DNA of 64,000 nucleotides from Glutamicibacter sp. MNS18 (lineage in GTDB: Bacteria; Actinomycetota; Actinomycetes; Actinomycetales; Micrococcaceae): the NCBI RefSeq assembly GCF_026107515.2, contig NZ_JAPCHW010000006.1, forward strand, positions 62,001 to 126,000, written 5' to 3'. Positions 27,257-36,151 of the stretch are shown piece by piece. Positions within the stretch are counted from its first letter, which is position 1. Each line of letters begins with the position of its first letter. A program made the translations under genes and the position numbers. The notes beneath the pieces are model-generated. The model worked only from the letters and a program-made list of their open reading frames with translations, ran no database searches and had not been told where the DNA came from.

Positions 27257-27805
27257 ATGAGCAAAGGCAGCAACCTTCCAGCCATCGAACGCGCGACCGG
27301 GATCAATTGGGACTCATGGGTCGAGTACCTGGGCGGTCGGGGTGCCACCGACCTGCCCCACTTTTCCATCGCCCAAATCGCCGAGCAACGGATGGGCCAG
27401 ACAGTGGAAAACTCCGGTTGGTGGGCCCAGGGGGTGGCTGTGGCCTACGAACAACATATCGGGCGAAGGCTACCAGGCCAGTCCGCTGACGGAAGTTTCC
27501 AGTTCGCGGTGACCAGAACCGTGGGCGCGGATTTGGACGACGCCTTGGAACAATGGCGGCAGGTGGCGGGCACTCTGGCCGAATTCAACGGTCGGAAGCT
27601 TGATGGCGAACCACGGATCAGCCGTAGCGACAAATGGCGCTACTGGCGGATCAGCCTCGACGATGGCACCAGGGTTTCGGTGGATATCGGAGGCAAGGCC
27701 GCGAAATCCTCGGTGGCCATCAACCACACCAAAATCCAGGATCCCGACCAGGTTCCGGGTTGGAAGGACTTTTGGCGTTCGCTACTGCGCCAGCTGCCAG
27801 CCTAA
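27257..27805 (+). CDS. DUF4287-like protein with C-terminal SRPBCC-like part
   Basis: 182 residues. The first half has the DUF4287 pattern: IERATGINWDSWVEYL, then LPHFSIAQIAEQ and WWAQGVAVAYEQHIGRR with GQSADGSFQFAVTRT. The second half (about 90-180; KWRYWRISLDDGTRVSVDIG, WKDFWRSLLRQL) looks like the end of an SRPBCC/AHSA1-type domain. Function unknown; soluble. Stands alone between the MarR gene and lysC. Confidence 0.75.
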   Translation: MSKGSNLPAIERATGINWDSWVEYLGGRGATDLPHFSIAQIAEQRMGQTVENSGWWAQGVAVAYEQHIGRRLPGQSADGSFQFAVTRTVGADLDDALEQWRQVAGTLAEFNGRKLDGEPRISRSDKWRYWRISLDDGTRVSVDIGGKAAKSSVAINHTKIQDPDQVPGWKDFWRSLLRQLPA

Positions 27806-28050
27806 CCCGCCCTTTGACTGGTCAACCTCATGATCAGCAAAACTTTTTAGCAACATTGGGTCAACATACTGGGCAATATGACTAATGTTAAGTTCTTCAA
27901 CTAGGCCTTGAGGGGCCGAGGCTGTCACAATAGGAAACTGAAAGTAGGGTCGAGTTCACCGGCAGGATCCGGTGATCATTTCCGACCTCCTCGTGGTTGT
28001 TGTCACCGCATTGGTTGACGCAACGTTCATCAGTTGGAGTGTGCTTACCC
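27806..28050 (+). promoter_or_regulatory. lysC upstream region with leader hairpin
   Basis: CACCGG (27957-27962) pairs with CCGGTG (27969-27974), and outside it GGTCG (27948-27952) with CGACC (27983-27987), forming a nested leader structure. No lysine riboswitch consensus was seen. Upstream, AACATT and AATGTT arms near 27850 and 27880 enclose an AT-rich stretch that probably contains the promoter. Confidence 0.4.
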
Positions 28051-29337
28051 ATGAGCCTGATTGTCCAAAAGTTTGGCGGGTCCTCGGTATCGGATGCCGA
28101 AGGCATCAAACGTGTTGCGCGCCGAATTATTGACACCAAGGCCGCCGGCAACGACGTGGTCGTTGTCGTATCCGCCATGGGTGATACCACCGATGACCTG
28201 CTTGACCTGGCCGCCCAGTTGACTACTGAGGCCCCGGCCCGCGAGATGGACATGCTGCTCTCGGCCGGCGAACGCATCTCGATGGCCCTGCTGGCCATGG
28301 CCATCGACGAACTCGGCGCGAAGGCCGCCTCCTTCACCGGTTCGCAGGCCGGGCTGATCACCGATGCCAGCCACGGCATGGCCCGCATCATGGAGGTCTC
28401 CCCGCAACGCGTGCACCGCGCCATCGAACGCGGGTACATCGCCATCGTCGCCGGCTTCCAGGGCATGAGCAAGGAAACCAAGAACATCACCACCATGGGA
28501 CGCGGCGGCTCGGATACCACCGCGGTGGCGCTGGCCGCAGCCCTGGATGCCGATGTCTGCGAAATCTACACCGATGTGGACGGCATCTACACTGCCGACC
28601 CCCGGGTGGTCTCCGCGGCACGGAAGGTGGACACCATCTCCAGCGAGGAAATGCTGGAAATGGCGGCCAGCGGATCGAAGATCCTGCACCTGCGCTGCGT
28701 GGAGTACGCCCGGCGCTTCGGAGTGCCATTGCATGTGCGCTCCTCATTTAGCACCAACGAGGGTACCTGGGTTATTCCCGACCCCGACGACAAGATCACC
28801 ATCCAAGAGGGAGAACCCATGGAACAGCCAATCATCTCCGGTGTCGCCCACGACCACTCCGAAGCCAAGGTCACCGTGATCGGCGTTCCGGATATTCCCG
28901 GCAAGGCCGCCCAGATCTTCGGTGTGATTGCCGCCGCCCAGGCAAATATCGACATGATCGTGCAGAATGTTTCCACCCAGGGTTCGGGCAAGACCGACAT
29001 CTCCTTCACCCTGCCGATGACCGAAGGCAAGCGCGTGCTTGATGCGCTGAACACCGCCAAGGGCGAGATCGGTTTCGAGGAACTGGAATACAACGAGGAA
29101 GTCGGCAAGCTCTCGCTGATCGGCGCCGGCATGCGCTCGAACCCGGGGGTGTCCTTCACCTTCTTCGAGGCCCTGCACCAGGCCGGGATCAACGTGGATA
29201 TGATCTCCACCTCGGAAATCCGGATCTCGGTGGTCACCGACGCCGACAAGCTCAATGATGCCGTGCGGGCCATCCACTCCGCCTTTGACCTGGATGCCGA
29301 TGTGGAAGCCACGGTCTACGGCGGCACCGGCCGCTAG
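28051..29337 (+). CDS. lysC: Aspartate kinase
   Basis: 428 residues from ATG 28051. Phosphorylates aspartate, the first step towards lysine, threonine, methionine and diaminopimelate. Motif [14 protein letters not shown] is the kinase N-terminus; [21 protein letters not shown] is the catalytic glycine loop; two ACT domains occupy about 265-428 ([17 protein letters not shown] and [22 protein letters not shown]), so feedback inhibition by lysine plus threonine is expected as in corynebacteria. GGAG lies about 11 bases upstream. An internal start encodes the beta subunit. asd, which often follows lysC, is absent here. Confidence 0.96.
   Translation: MSLIVQKFGGSSVSDAEGIKRVARRIIDTKAAGNDVVVVVSAMGDTTDDLLDLAAQLTTEAPAREMDMLLSAGERISMALLAMAIDELGAKAASFTGSQAGLITDASHGMARIMEVSPQRVHRAIERGYIAIVAGFQGMSKETKNITTMGRGGSDTTAVALAAALDADVCEIYTDVDGIYTADPRVVSAARKVDTISSEEMLEMAASGSKILHLRCVEYARRFGVPLHVRSSFSTNEGTWVIPDPDDKITIQEGEPMEQPIISGVAHDHSEAKVTVIGVPDIPGKAAQIFGVIAAAQANIDMIVQNVSTQGSGKTDISFTLPMTEGKRVLDALNTAKGEIGFEELEYNEEVGKLSLIGAGMRSNPGVSFTFFEALHQAGINVDMISTSEIRISVVTDADKLNDAVRAIHSAFDLDADVEATVYGGTGR
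28819..29337 (+). CDS. lysC: Aspartate kinase beta subunit (internal in-frame start)
   Basis: 172 residues, in frame with the lysC C-terminus. An ATG at 28819 ([20 protein letters not shown]) is preceded by AGAGGGAG at 6-base spacing, a better ribosome site than that of full-length lysC. This matches the alpha2-beta2 aspartokinases of Corynebacterium and Bacillus, where the beta chain contains only the two ACT domains. Expression here is inferred, not shown. Confidence 0.7.
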   Translation: MEQPIISGVAHDHSEAKVTVIGVPDIPGKAAQIFGVIAAAQANIDMIVQNVSTQGSGKTDISFTLPMTEGKRVLDALNTAKGEIGFEELEYNEEVGKLSLIGAGMRSNPGVSFTFFEALHQAGINVDMISTSEIRISVVTDADKLNDAVRAIHSAFDLDADVEATVYGGTGR

Positions 29338-29355
29338 GACCCCGCAACCGCACAT

Positions 29356-29410
29356 ACCAAAGGGATCGGGTCCCGTCCGCAAGCCGCGGACGGGACCCGA
29401 TCCCTTTGGT
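29356..29410. terminator. Bidirectional terminator, 25-bp perfect stem
   Basis: Positions 29356-29380 pair perfectly with 29386-29410 around an AAGCC loop (arms ACCAAAGGGATCGGG... and ...CCCGATCCCTTTGGT). It lies between convergent lysC and the cytochrome b gene. There is no T tract on either strand beyond the stem's own TTT. Confidence 0.85.
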
Positions 29411-29441
29411 GTACGCCCCATTGATACGCGGGGCAGGCGTA

Positions 29442-30383
29442 TCAGCGGCTGAGCTTGCCGGTCAGGCCGGCAATCGGGCGAAGGAAGATCGGACGGGCCA
29501 GCACCCAGGCCACGGCAACCACCAGGATCGAGCCGGCGAAGATCCAGAATCCCAGCCACCCGGTCTCATCACGTGAGGCATACATGTGGTTCAGATTGCG
29601 TAGCGCACCGGTGGTGAAGACCAGCACCACGTGGACCACGATGAACATCACGAAGAACAGCATGGTCGGGAAATGGATCGCACGGGCCAGTTCGATCCGG
29701 TAGGCCTTGTTGAGTTTCGAATCCTTCGGCCAGGCATTGGACATCCGCAGTCCGGTAACCACGGCCAGTGGCGCGGCCACGAAGACCACCAGGAAGTAGG
29801 CGATAACCTGCAATGCGTTGTAGTTGGTCCAGCCGTTCTCCAAGGGCCAGTTGAACGACGCGTATTGGATCGCAGCGGAGAGCGCGTTGGGGAAGATATC
29901 CCAATGGGTGGGGACGATGCGCATCCACTGACCGGTAATGAACAGCAGCACGTAGAAGACCAGGCCATTCAGTACCCAAAGCGCATCCAGGCAAAGATGG
30001 AACCAGAGCTCCAGGCTGATCTTCTTCGGGGCCCCCTTGGTCTTGAACAAGCCTTTGTTGTTCCGCGTCCAGAAGGTCCGTGGTCGGCCGGTGGTCCGAA
30101 CCTGCATGCCGGAGCGGATGATCAGCACAATCAGGAACATGTTCAGGAAATGCTGCCACCCCAACCAAGCGGGCAGTCCCACCGGAGCATTATCCGGAAG
30201 GGTGGAGTGCCCCGGGTAGCTCAGGATGAATTCCTGCACCGGCTCCATGGTCCGCAGCCACCGGGCCAGCAGCACCACCAAGGCGGCCAACACCAGCAAT
30301 GCCAGCACGGTGGCAACCGGTTTGACCCAGGCGGGGGCCGGTGATTTTCCGGTTCCTGACGGATTTCTGCCGCTGAGAGACAT
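29442..30383 (-). CDS. Cytochrome b/b6-domain membrane protein
   Basis: 313 residues from ATG 30383 (a GTG one codon upstream is also possible; AAGGAAG precedes). Five or six membrane helices with histidines suited to b-type haem ligation: GWQHFLN, LWFHLCLD, RAIHFPTM and VVHVVLVF. This is the pattern of the cytochrome b561-like membrane anchor of thiosulfate/formate/molybdopterin reductases, but no catalytic molybdo-subunit is adjacent. It may serve an unlinked oxidoreductase. The adjacent upstream gene is citB on the same strand, 54 bp away. Confidence 0.8.
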   Translation of the reverse strand: MSLSGRNPSGTGKSPAPAWVKPVATVLALLVLAALVVLLARWLRTMEPVQEFILSYPGHSTLPDNAPVGLPAWLGWQHFLNMFLIVLIIRSGMQVRTTGRPRTFWTRNNKGLFKTKGAPKKISLELWFHLCLDALWVLNGLVFYVLLFITGQWMRIVPTHWDIFPNALSAAIQYASFNWPLENGWTNYNALQVIAYFLVVFVAAPLAVVTGLRMSNAWPKDSKLNKAYRIELARAIHFPTMLFFVMFIVVHVVLVFTTGALRNLNHMYASRDETGWLGFWIFAGSILVVAVAWVLARPIFLRPIAGLTGKLSR

Positions 30384-30436
30384 CACGAGATTATTCTTCC
30401 TTCGACTGTGCGGTGATCGTACTAATCGTAACCAAG

Positions 30437-31108
30437 TTAGCCCCGCACCGTCAGATAACGGTGCTCGGGTCGACCGCGGGTTCCGTAACTTAGTTGCAGC
30501 TCCAGCGCCTCGCTGGCAACCAATGACGCCAGATAACGTTGCGCGGTGGCTCTGGCAATGCCCACGGCCTCGGCCACTTGGGCAACACTCAACGGTTCTT
30601 TTGCCTCCTGCACGCAGGCCAGGACTGCCTGCTCCGTGGGTGGGGCCGCAGCCGCACCCGGTGAATCGTCTCCGACCAGAAGGGTCCGGTACAGCCGGTC
30701 CACCGCAGCCTGGTCAAGGTTGGTACTGGCCTGCAATTGGCGACGATATCGCGCCCAGCCCTTCAACCGGGCATGCAGATCCTTGGCTTCGAAGGGCTTG
30801 ATGACGAAACCAAGTGCGCCGCCGCGCATAGCCGCGTGGATGTTCTCCGGTTCGCTGGCCGCCGAGACCATGATGACATCCACATCGATGGCATTTAGCA
30901 GTTCCACCCCGCTGACATGCGGCAGGTACAGATCCAACAACACCAGGTCCGGGTGTTGGCTGGCCACGATTTTCGGAACCGTGCGTGGATCCTGTACCGG
31001 TTCGAGCGCGGTAAAGCCGGGCAACTCCTCAACCATGGAGGCGTGCAGCTCGCCCACCCGGAAATCGTCATCGACGATCATGACCCGGTAATCCCCGTGC
31101 GTGTTCAT
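30437..31108 (-). CDS. citB: Response regulator, CitB/DcuR family
   Basis: 223 residues. Intact receiver: acidic IVDDD, phospho-acceptor in LVLLDLYLP, and Lys in VIKPFEAKDL. C-terminal CitB-type helix-turn-helix (PLSVAQVAEAVGIARATAQRYL) as in DcuR, DctR and CitB. Partner of the kinase 8 bp upstream; together they should activate the divergent citrate transporter. The gene name rests on architecture and context; a related C4-dicarboxylate system is the alternative. Confidence 0.88.
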   Translation of the reverse strand: MNTHGDYRVMIVDDDFRVGELHASMVEELPGFTALEPVQDPRTVPKIVASQHPDLVLLDLYLPHVSGVELLNAIDVDVIMVSAASEPENIHAAMRGGALGFVIKPFEAKDLHARLKGWARYRRQLQASTNLDQAAVDRLYRTLLVGDDSPGAAAAPPTEQAVLACVQEAKEPLSVAQVAEAVGIARATAQRYLASLVASEALELQLSYGTRGRPEHRYLTVRG

Positions 31109-31116
31109 GTGCTTAC

Positions 31117-32778
31117 CTAGCCTTCCTCACTCAATACCGACGGCAGCCTGGCGGCTATCACCGCTCCGGATTGCTGTCCCCCGGCATCGGCCACCCACAC
31201 CTCGCCGCCGCGGGTGCGGGCCAGTCGGCGGATCAGCGGCAGTCCCACCCCCTGGCCATGGGCGGCCCCCATCTGCGACCCGGTAGTGACCGTTGGTGCG
31301 AAGATGTCCTGGTCCGTGGTGATTCCCAGGCCGGAGTCGGCCACCGCCAGATGCAGGGTACTGCCCTCGGACAGCAGGTCCACCTCCACCCAATGCGGCG
31401 GCTCCGTGTCCAGGGATGCCGTAAATGCGTTGTCGAGCATATTTCCCAGTACTGCGGTCACATCCTGGGCATCGTGGGCGCTGGCGATCGGTGCGTAGAG
31501 GATGGATTCCGCCGAAATCCGCAATTCGATGCCCAGCTCATGGGCCCGAATCCCCTTGGCTGAAATGAAGGCACTCAGATACGGGTCACTGATCTGTTCC
31601 AGTCCTTGCACCGGGGCGATCGCCGGACCCGAATTGGTTAGTTCACGCAGGTAGTCACGGGCTCTTTCGCTGCGGCCCAAATCCAGCAAACCCAGCACCG
31701 CGTGCATCCGGTTGGCGAATTCATGACGTTGGGCGCGCAACGCGTCGGCCATATCCTGCACCGCGTCGAGCTTGGTACCCAATGCCTCGATGGTGGTGAC
31801 ATCCCGTAGCAGGATCACCTGTCCCAGATCCACCCCGTCTCGCACCACATCGGTGATGCGGGCAATCAGGGAGCTTTCGGCGATTTCCAGTCGGACCGGT
31901 GTGCGTTCACGTTCATCAATGGCCTTGACCAGCCGCTCATGCAGACCGGCGGCCCCGTAGTGCCGACCCACCACGTCGGCCAGCTCGGTCCGATGCGGCA
32001 GCCCGAGCATCTGTCGGGCGGCCTTGTTGCGCACGGTAATCACCCCGTCGCTTCCCAGCCCGATCACGCCGTCGGTCACTCCGTACAGCACGGCCTGCTG
32101 GTCGCGGACCAGCTGGGCGATTTCGGCCGGTTCCAGTCCGAGGGTCTGGCGCTTGAGCCGGCGGACAGTCGCCCGACCGGCTCCAATGGCCAGCGCGGTC
32201 GCCAGCAAGGCGAACAGGGTGATCCAGCCGATGGAGGCGAGCAATGCACCGGTCAGGGATTCGGTGGCCATGCCCACCGAGACTTCCCCGACCACCTGCC
32301 CGGAGTCCGGCGCGTAGACCGGAACCTTGGCACGCACCGATTCGCCCAGGGTTCCGTGCTCCCGTGACAGGTCCTCCACCCCGGTCAGCGCAATCGGGTC
32401 GGTGGAGACCACCTGGCCGATTTCCTGGACATTGGGATGGGTGAGCCGCAGCCCGCGGTCCTCGGTGATCACCACGAAGGCCGCTTCATTGCGTTCACGA
32501 ATGGCTTCGGCCAGCTGTTGCAGGGCGCCGGTGCGCAGGTTGGCGACATCCAATTGCTCCAGTTGCGCTTGTTGGGCGACCTGGGCACGAACCTGCGGAT
32601 CGGCGGCTATGCTCCGGGCAATGCCCATGGAGGCCACCTCGGCCCGTTCGAACACCTGGTCATAGCGCACGGCAATGGTCACCGCGGTCACCACGACGAT
32701 CAGCAGACCCAACACGACAAATTGCAGGCGCATGATGCGCGAGGCGAAGTGCCGTCCGGGAACTGATGTGGTGCGCAT
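31117..32778 (-). CDS. citA: Sensor histidine kinase, CitA/DcuS family
   Basis: 553 residues. Two membrane helices (about 15-37 and 178-200) flank an extracytoplasmic PAS-like sensor; a cytoplasmic PAS follows (about 215-315), then a phospho-acceptor helix LRAQRHEFANRMHAVLGLL and an HATPase_c domain (VLGNMLDNAFTAS, GLGITTDQDIF, GVGLPLIRRLART). This is the CitA/DcuS/DctB-like LytS-type layout, sensing citrate or C4-dicarboxylates outside the cell. A GGGAGG sequence directly abuts the ATG at 32778. Divergent from the transporter gene it is expected to control. Confidence 0.92.
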   Translation of the reverse strand: MRTTSVPGRHFASRIMRLQFVVLGLLIVVVTAVTIAVRYDQVFERAEVASMGIARSIAADPQVRAQVAQQAQLEQLDVANLRTGALQQLAEAIRERNEAAFVVITEDRGLRLTHPNVQEIGQVVSTDPIALTGVEDLSREHGTLGESVRAKVPVYAPDSGQVVGEVSVGMATESLTGALLASIGWITLFALLATALAIGAGRATVRRLKRQTLGLEPAEIAQLVRDQQAVLYGVTDGVIGLGSDGVITVRNKAARQMLGLPHRTELADVVGRHYGAAGLHERLVKAIDERERTPVRLEIAESSLIARITDVVRDGVDLGQVILLRDVTTIEALGTKLDAVQDMADALRAQRHEFANRMHAVLGLLDLGRSERARDYLRELTNSGPAIAPVQGLEQISDPYLSAFISAKGIRAHELGIELRISAESILYAPIASAHDAQDVTAVLGNMLDNAFTASLDTEPPHWVEVDLLSEGSTLHLAVADSGLGITTDQDIFAPTVTTGSQMGAAHGQGVGLPLIRRLARTRGGEVWVADAGGQQSGAVIAARLPSVLSEEG

Positions 32779-32948
32779 CCTCCCAGCATACGGCGACCGG
32801 AGATTTTAATGAGCAAAAAGAGTCCAAAAACTAAAAGCGGTCATTAGTGAGCACAAACCACCCGCGTGATGGCCGCCACGTACCTTGGATTGCAGACCCG
32901 GAGGTTCGGGTTCCCCTTTCCAACATTCCCGTCAAGGAGGTCGGAGCA
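32779..32948. promoter_or_regulatory. Shared promoter region of citAB and the citrate transporter
   Basis: 170 bp between divergent genes. 32800-32850 is AT-rich (GAGCAAAAAGAG, CCAAAAACTAAAAG), typical of CitB-type binding regions. A TATGCT hexamer on the minus strand lies 7 bases before the citA ATG. The transporter's AAGGAGG is at 32936-32942. Confidence 0.5.
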
Positions 32949-34364
32949 ATGTTAGTTGCCCTCGGATTCCTCATGATCGCCACCTTCATGGCCCTGATCA
33001 TGACCAAGAAGATGACTCCGCTGCTGGCGTTGATCATCGTCCCAACGATCTTCGGCCTCTTCGCCGGCGCCGGGCTCGGGCTGGGTGAGATGGTCATGGA
33101 CGCCGCCAAGTCGATGTCCGGTACCGTTGCCTTGCTGATGTTCGCCATCATGTACTTCGGCATCATGATCGATGTCGGCCTGTTCGACAAGCTGGTGGCC
33201 GGCATCCTGAAACTGGTGGGCAACGACCCGGCCAAGGTCGTCATCGGCACCGCCATGCTGACCGCCGTGATTTCGCTGGATGGCGATGGATCAACCACCT
33301 TCATCGTGGTCACCGCGGCCATGTTGCCGGTCTACCAGCGGCTGGGGCTCAGCCCGGTGGTCCTGACCTGTGTGGCCGGCCTGGTCAACGGCACGATGAA
33401 CATCGTTCCGTGGGGTGGGCCGACGGCGCGCGCCGCTGCCGCGCTGGGTGTGGATGCCTCGGAGATCTTCGTTCCGATGCTCCCGGCGCTGGGGGTCTCC
33501 CTGGTGGTTATCGGGATCTTCGCCTGGCAGTTGGGGCTTTCCGAGCGTCGCCGACTGCACCGTGACATGCCTGAAGTCTGGGGCACCGAATTCGGTGGCG
33601 GCGCACTGTCCACCCCGAAGGCTCCCACCGGCGGCGGCGCTTCCTCTTCACCGGTCGCCGTGCTGGAACAGGTCGCTACCAAGGGCACGGGCGCCGAACA
33701 GCCGACCATGGACGGCACCGCACTGGACCCGAACCGCGACACCCTCCGCCCGAAGTTGTTCATCTTCAACCTGGTGCTGACCGTGGCCGTCATGGTGTTG
33801 CTGATCATCGATGTCGTCCCGCTGCCGTTCCTGTTCATGGTGGGCACCGCGCTGGCCCTGGTGGTCAACTTCCCGAAGGTCGGCGACCAGATGAAGATGA
33901 TTACCTCACATGGCAGCGAAATCATCGCCGTGGTTTCCATGGTGCTCGGTGCAGCAGTACTCACCGGGGTGCTGTCCGGTACCGGTATGGTCGAGGCGAT
34001 GAGCGCCTGGATCGTGGATATCATCCCCGATTCGATGGGCAGCTACATGGCCGTACTCACCGGCCTGATCTCGATCCCGGCAACGTTCTTCATGAGCAAC
34101 GACGCCTTCTACTTCGGGATCCTGCCGGTGCTGACAGAGGCCGGAGCACACTTCGGGGTCCCTGCCGTGGACATGGCCCGTGCCTCCATCACCGGCCAGC
34201 CGGTGCACATGCAGTCCCCGTTGGTCCCGGCGATCCTGCTGCTGGTGTCGCTGTCGAAGGTCGACCTGGGTGATCACCACAAGAAGGTCCTGTGGAGGGC
34301 CGTTGTGGTCTCGCTGGTCATGCTGGCCAGTGGCGTACTGTTCGGTGTCATCCACATGGGCTAG
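32949..34364 (+). CDS. CitMHS family citrate transporter
   Basis: 471 residues from ATG 32949, chosen because AAGGAGG precedes it and the first helix begins there; an upstream ATG would add 34 unrelated residues. About 12 membrane helices; CitMHS landmarks include ISLDGDGSTTFIVVTAAMLPVY, GTMNIVPWGGPTARAAAALG and SNDAFYFGILPVL. It imports citrate complexed with a divalent cation (Mg, Ca or Fe) with protons. A terminator follows. The divergent CitAB system supports the substrate. Confidence 0.93.
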   Translation: MLVALGFLMIATFMALIMTKKMTPLLALIIVPTIFGLFAGAGLGLGEMVMDAAKSMSGTVALLMFAIMYFGIMIDVGLFDKLVAGILKLVGNDPAKVVIGTAMLTAVISLDGDGSTTFIVVTAAMLPVYQRLGLSPVVLTCVAGLVNGTMNIVPWGGPTARAAAALGVDASEIFVPMLPALGVSLVVIGIFAWQLGLSERRRLHRDMPEVWGTEFGGGALSTPKAPTGGGASSSPVAVLEQVATKGTGAEQPTMDGTALDPNRDTLRPKLFIFNLVLTVAVMVLLIIDVVPLPFLFMVGTALALVVNFPKVGDQMKMITSHGSEIIAVVSMVLGAAVLTGVLSGTGMVEAMSAWIVDIIPDSMGSYMAVLTGLISIPATFFMSNDAFYFGILPVLTEAGAHFGVPAVDMARASITGQPVHMQSPLVPAILLLVSLSKVDLGDHHKKVLWRAVVVSLVMLASGVLFGVIHMG

Positions 34365-34380
34365 CCACCGGCACTATCCA

Positions 34381-34423
34381 GGCCCCCGTTTCCGCTGTAG
34401 CTGCGCGGCGACGGGGGCCTTTT
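34381..34423 (+). terminator. Rho-independent terminator after the citrate transporter
   Basis: GGCCCCCGT (34381-34389) pairs with ACGGGGGCC (34411-34419), followed by TTTT. Confidence 0.88.
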
Positions 34424-34493
34424 GCCCTGCGCGGCTGTGAACTGCACGACGAAAGGTGGCAGCTGCGTGGACCCACCTTGGATAATGGATTCC

Positions 34494-35453
34494 ATGTCCG
34501 TTTCCACGACCGTCGAGCTGTCCGCCACCCGGTGGCGTGAGCATGCCGCCGCACATGAGCGGCGGGCCCGGCGTTTCGGCGAACCCTTTGTGCGACGGCG
34601 GATGACCGGGGCAAAGCACCCGGTCGAGGATTTCCTGTTCACCTACTACACGCAGAAACCCGGACAGCTCTACCGCTGGCACCCGGGTGCTGGTTTCCGG
34701 CTGACCGGCGAGGAGGCCCTGGACTACCAGGGCGCCAAGTTCTACCGGGTCTCCGGCACCGGTAAGCACGGCGTGGCCGAGGTGGATATCGAGGCCTTTG
34801 TCGCGGCCCGCAGGCGGATGATCGACTTCGCCCGGGTGATCCTGCGCTCCACGACCCAGCGTCCGGCGAACTTCGCCTGCTTCGGCCTGCATGAATGGGC
34901 GATGGCCTACAAATCCGAGGTCAATGGGATCCGCCACGAGTACCTGCCGCTACGCCTGGGCGCGGCCGGGACCGACCAGGTGGTCCAGGACCACCGGATC
35001 CGATGCACCCACTTCGATGCATTCCGGTTCTACACCCCGCAGGCCGCGCCCCTTAATGAACTGCAGCCCACCCGTGAAACACAACGGGAGCTGGAACAGC
35101 CCGGCTGCCTGCACGCGAATATGGACCTGTACAAGTGGGCGTACAAGCTGTTGCCATTGGTCTCCAGCGACCTGATGATGGATTGCTTCGAACTGGCCTG
35201 GGATATCCGGACCATGGATATGCAGGCTTCCCCCTACGATCTGTCCGGGTGGGGGTATGAACCGATCCCCATCGAAACCGCGGAGGGCAAGGCACGGTAT
35301 GTGCGCGAGCAGAAAGGCTTCGCCGATCGCGCCGAGGAGTTGCGGCATGCCCTGCTGTCGGTGGTGGATTCGATCGATCTGGCCCCCTTGCCCGGCCGGG
35401 CCGCCCACGGCATCGGGAAATCGTGCGGCGACCAGTTTCCTGCCGGACCGTAG
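34494..35453 (+). CDS. Conserved actinobacterial protein, often labelled 3-methyladenine DNA glycosylase
   Basis: 319 residues from ATG 34494 (ATG 34485 is three codons earlier and also possible; no clear ribosome site). Conserved-looking stretches: HPVEDFLFTYYTQKPGQLYRWHPG and NFACFGLHEWAMAYK, with QPGCLHANMDLYKWAYKL later. Similar proteins in other actinobacteria carry the automatic name 3-methyladenine DNA glycosylase, but I see no helix-hairpin-helix or AlkA/Mpg catalytic motif, so I treat the function as unknown. Soluble, His/Trp-rich. Alone between a terminator and a lipoprotein gene. Confidence 0.75.
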   Translation: MSVSTTVELSATRWREHAAAHERRARRFGEPFVRRRMTGAKHPVEDFLFTYYTQKPGQLYRWHPGAGFRLTGEEALDYQGAKFYRVSGTGKHGVAEVDIEAFVAARRRMIDFARVILRSTTQRPANFACFGLHEWAMAYKSEVNGIRHEYLPLRLGAAGTDQVVQDHRIRCTHFDAFRFYTPQAAPLNELQPTRETQRELEQPGCLHANMDLYKWAYKLLPLVSSDLMMDCFELAWDIRTMDMQASPYDLSGWGYEPIPIETAEGKARYVREQKGFADRAEELRHALLSVVDSIDLAPLPGRAAHGIGKSCGDQFPAGP

Positions 35454-35531
35454 TCGGGAGGCTCCCCGCAGTTCCCTGGGTTTCCGTCTGGCGGCCTAGT
35501 CACGGAGATCTTCCAAGGCGCACAATGAACT

Positions 35532-36095
35532 ATGCATACTCCACGGGTATCCACGGTAGCCGCTTTCTGGGTCGCTCTGCTTGCGGTTCCGGTCTTGTGT
35601 GCGGGTTGCGCGCCCTCCACCGATCCTGGCAATGAGCCGACCGGGTACAGTGACCACACCGCGGCCCCTTCCACCAGCTCCGCCCCGGGCGGATACCCCA
35701 GCCTGCGGCCCTCGCCGGCACCCGGCCAGACTTCGGTCCCGGATCCCGGAGATGATGCCTCGGTCGATACCGTTCTGGATGTGGCGCTGTATCCGGATGG
35801 CAACACGCTCGGCAGCCGGTACACCCTGGAATGCGCCGACGGCCGGGCCCTCGGCGAGAGCCGGGCACCGGATCCGACGGCTGCCTGCGAGGCGATCAAG
35901 GAGAACCCCCAGATCCTGGCCCCGCAGCGGCCAGCCGATCGAATGTGTACCGAAATCTACGGCGGTCCGGACCGGGCGGTGGTCACCGGAACCCATGATG
36001 GCGAACAGGTGGCCACCGAATTCATCCGAACCAACGGTTGCCATATTGCCGAATGGGACGCGCTGGATGCCCTGCTGGGCCACGGCGGAATGTAA
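35532..36095 (+). CDS. Lipoprotein with subtilisin-inhibitor-like domain
   Basis: 187 residues. Signal peptide ending VLCAGC (lipobox, cysteine about residue 26), then a Pro/Ser/Thr-rich linker to about 75, then a globular part: YTLECADG, AACEAIKEN, RMCTEIYGGPDRAVVTGTHDG, FIRTNGCHIAEWD. The four cysteines and the C-T-x-x-YGGP segment match the Streptomyces subtilisin inhibitor (SSI, I16) family, where that segment contains the reactive site. A membrane-anchored extracellular protease inhibitor is inferred. An intrinsic terminator overlaps its stop codon. Confidence 0.7.
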   Translation: MHTPRVSTVAAFWVALLAVPVLCAGCAPSTDPGNEPTGYSDHTAAPSTSSAPGGYPSLRPSPAPGQTSVPDPGDDASVDTVLDVALYPDGNTLGSRYTLECADGRALGESRAPDPTAACEAIKENPQILAPQRPADRMCTEIYGGPDRAVVTGTHDGEQVATEFIRTNGCHIAEWDALDALLGHGGM

Positions 36096-36123
36096 CTGGT
36101 TGACTTGAAACAACCAGTTTTGC
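36094..36123 (+). terminator. Rho-independent terminator overlapping the lipoprotein stop codon
   Basis: AACTGGTTG (36094-36102) pairs with CAACCAGTT (36111-36119), with TTTT at the end. The stem begins at the last bases of the TAA stop. Confidence 0.82.
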
Positions 36124-36151
36124 CGCTTCGGAAACTAGAATTCACGGTGTC

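Noticed and set aside
27806-28050. Lysine riboswitch before lysC
   Set aside because: The region has a small nested hairpin but none of the L-box core elements, and it is too short for that aptamer.
30039-30300. Short plus-strand frames over the cytochrome b gene
   Set aside because: They overlap a membrane protein with clear haem-ligand histidines and lack any family.
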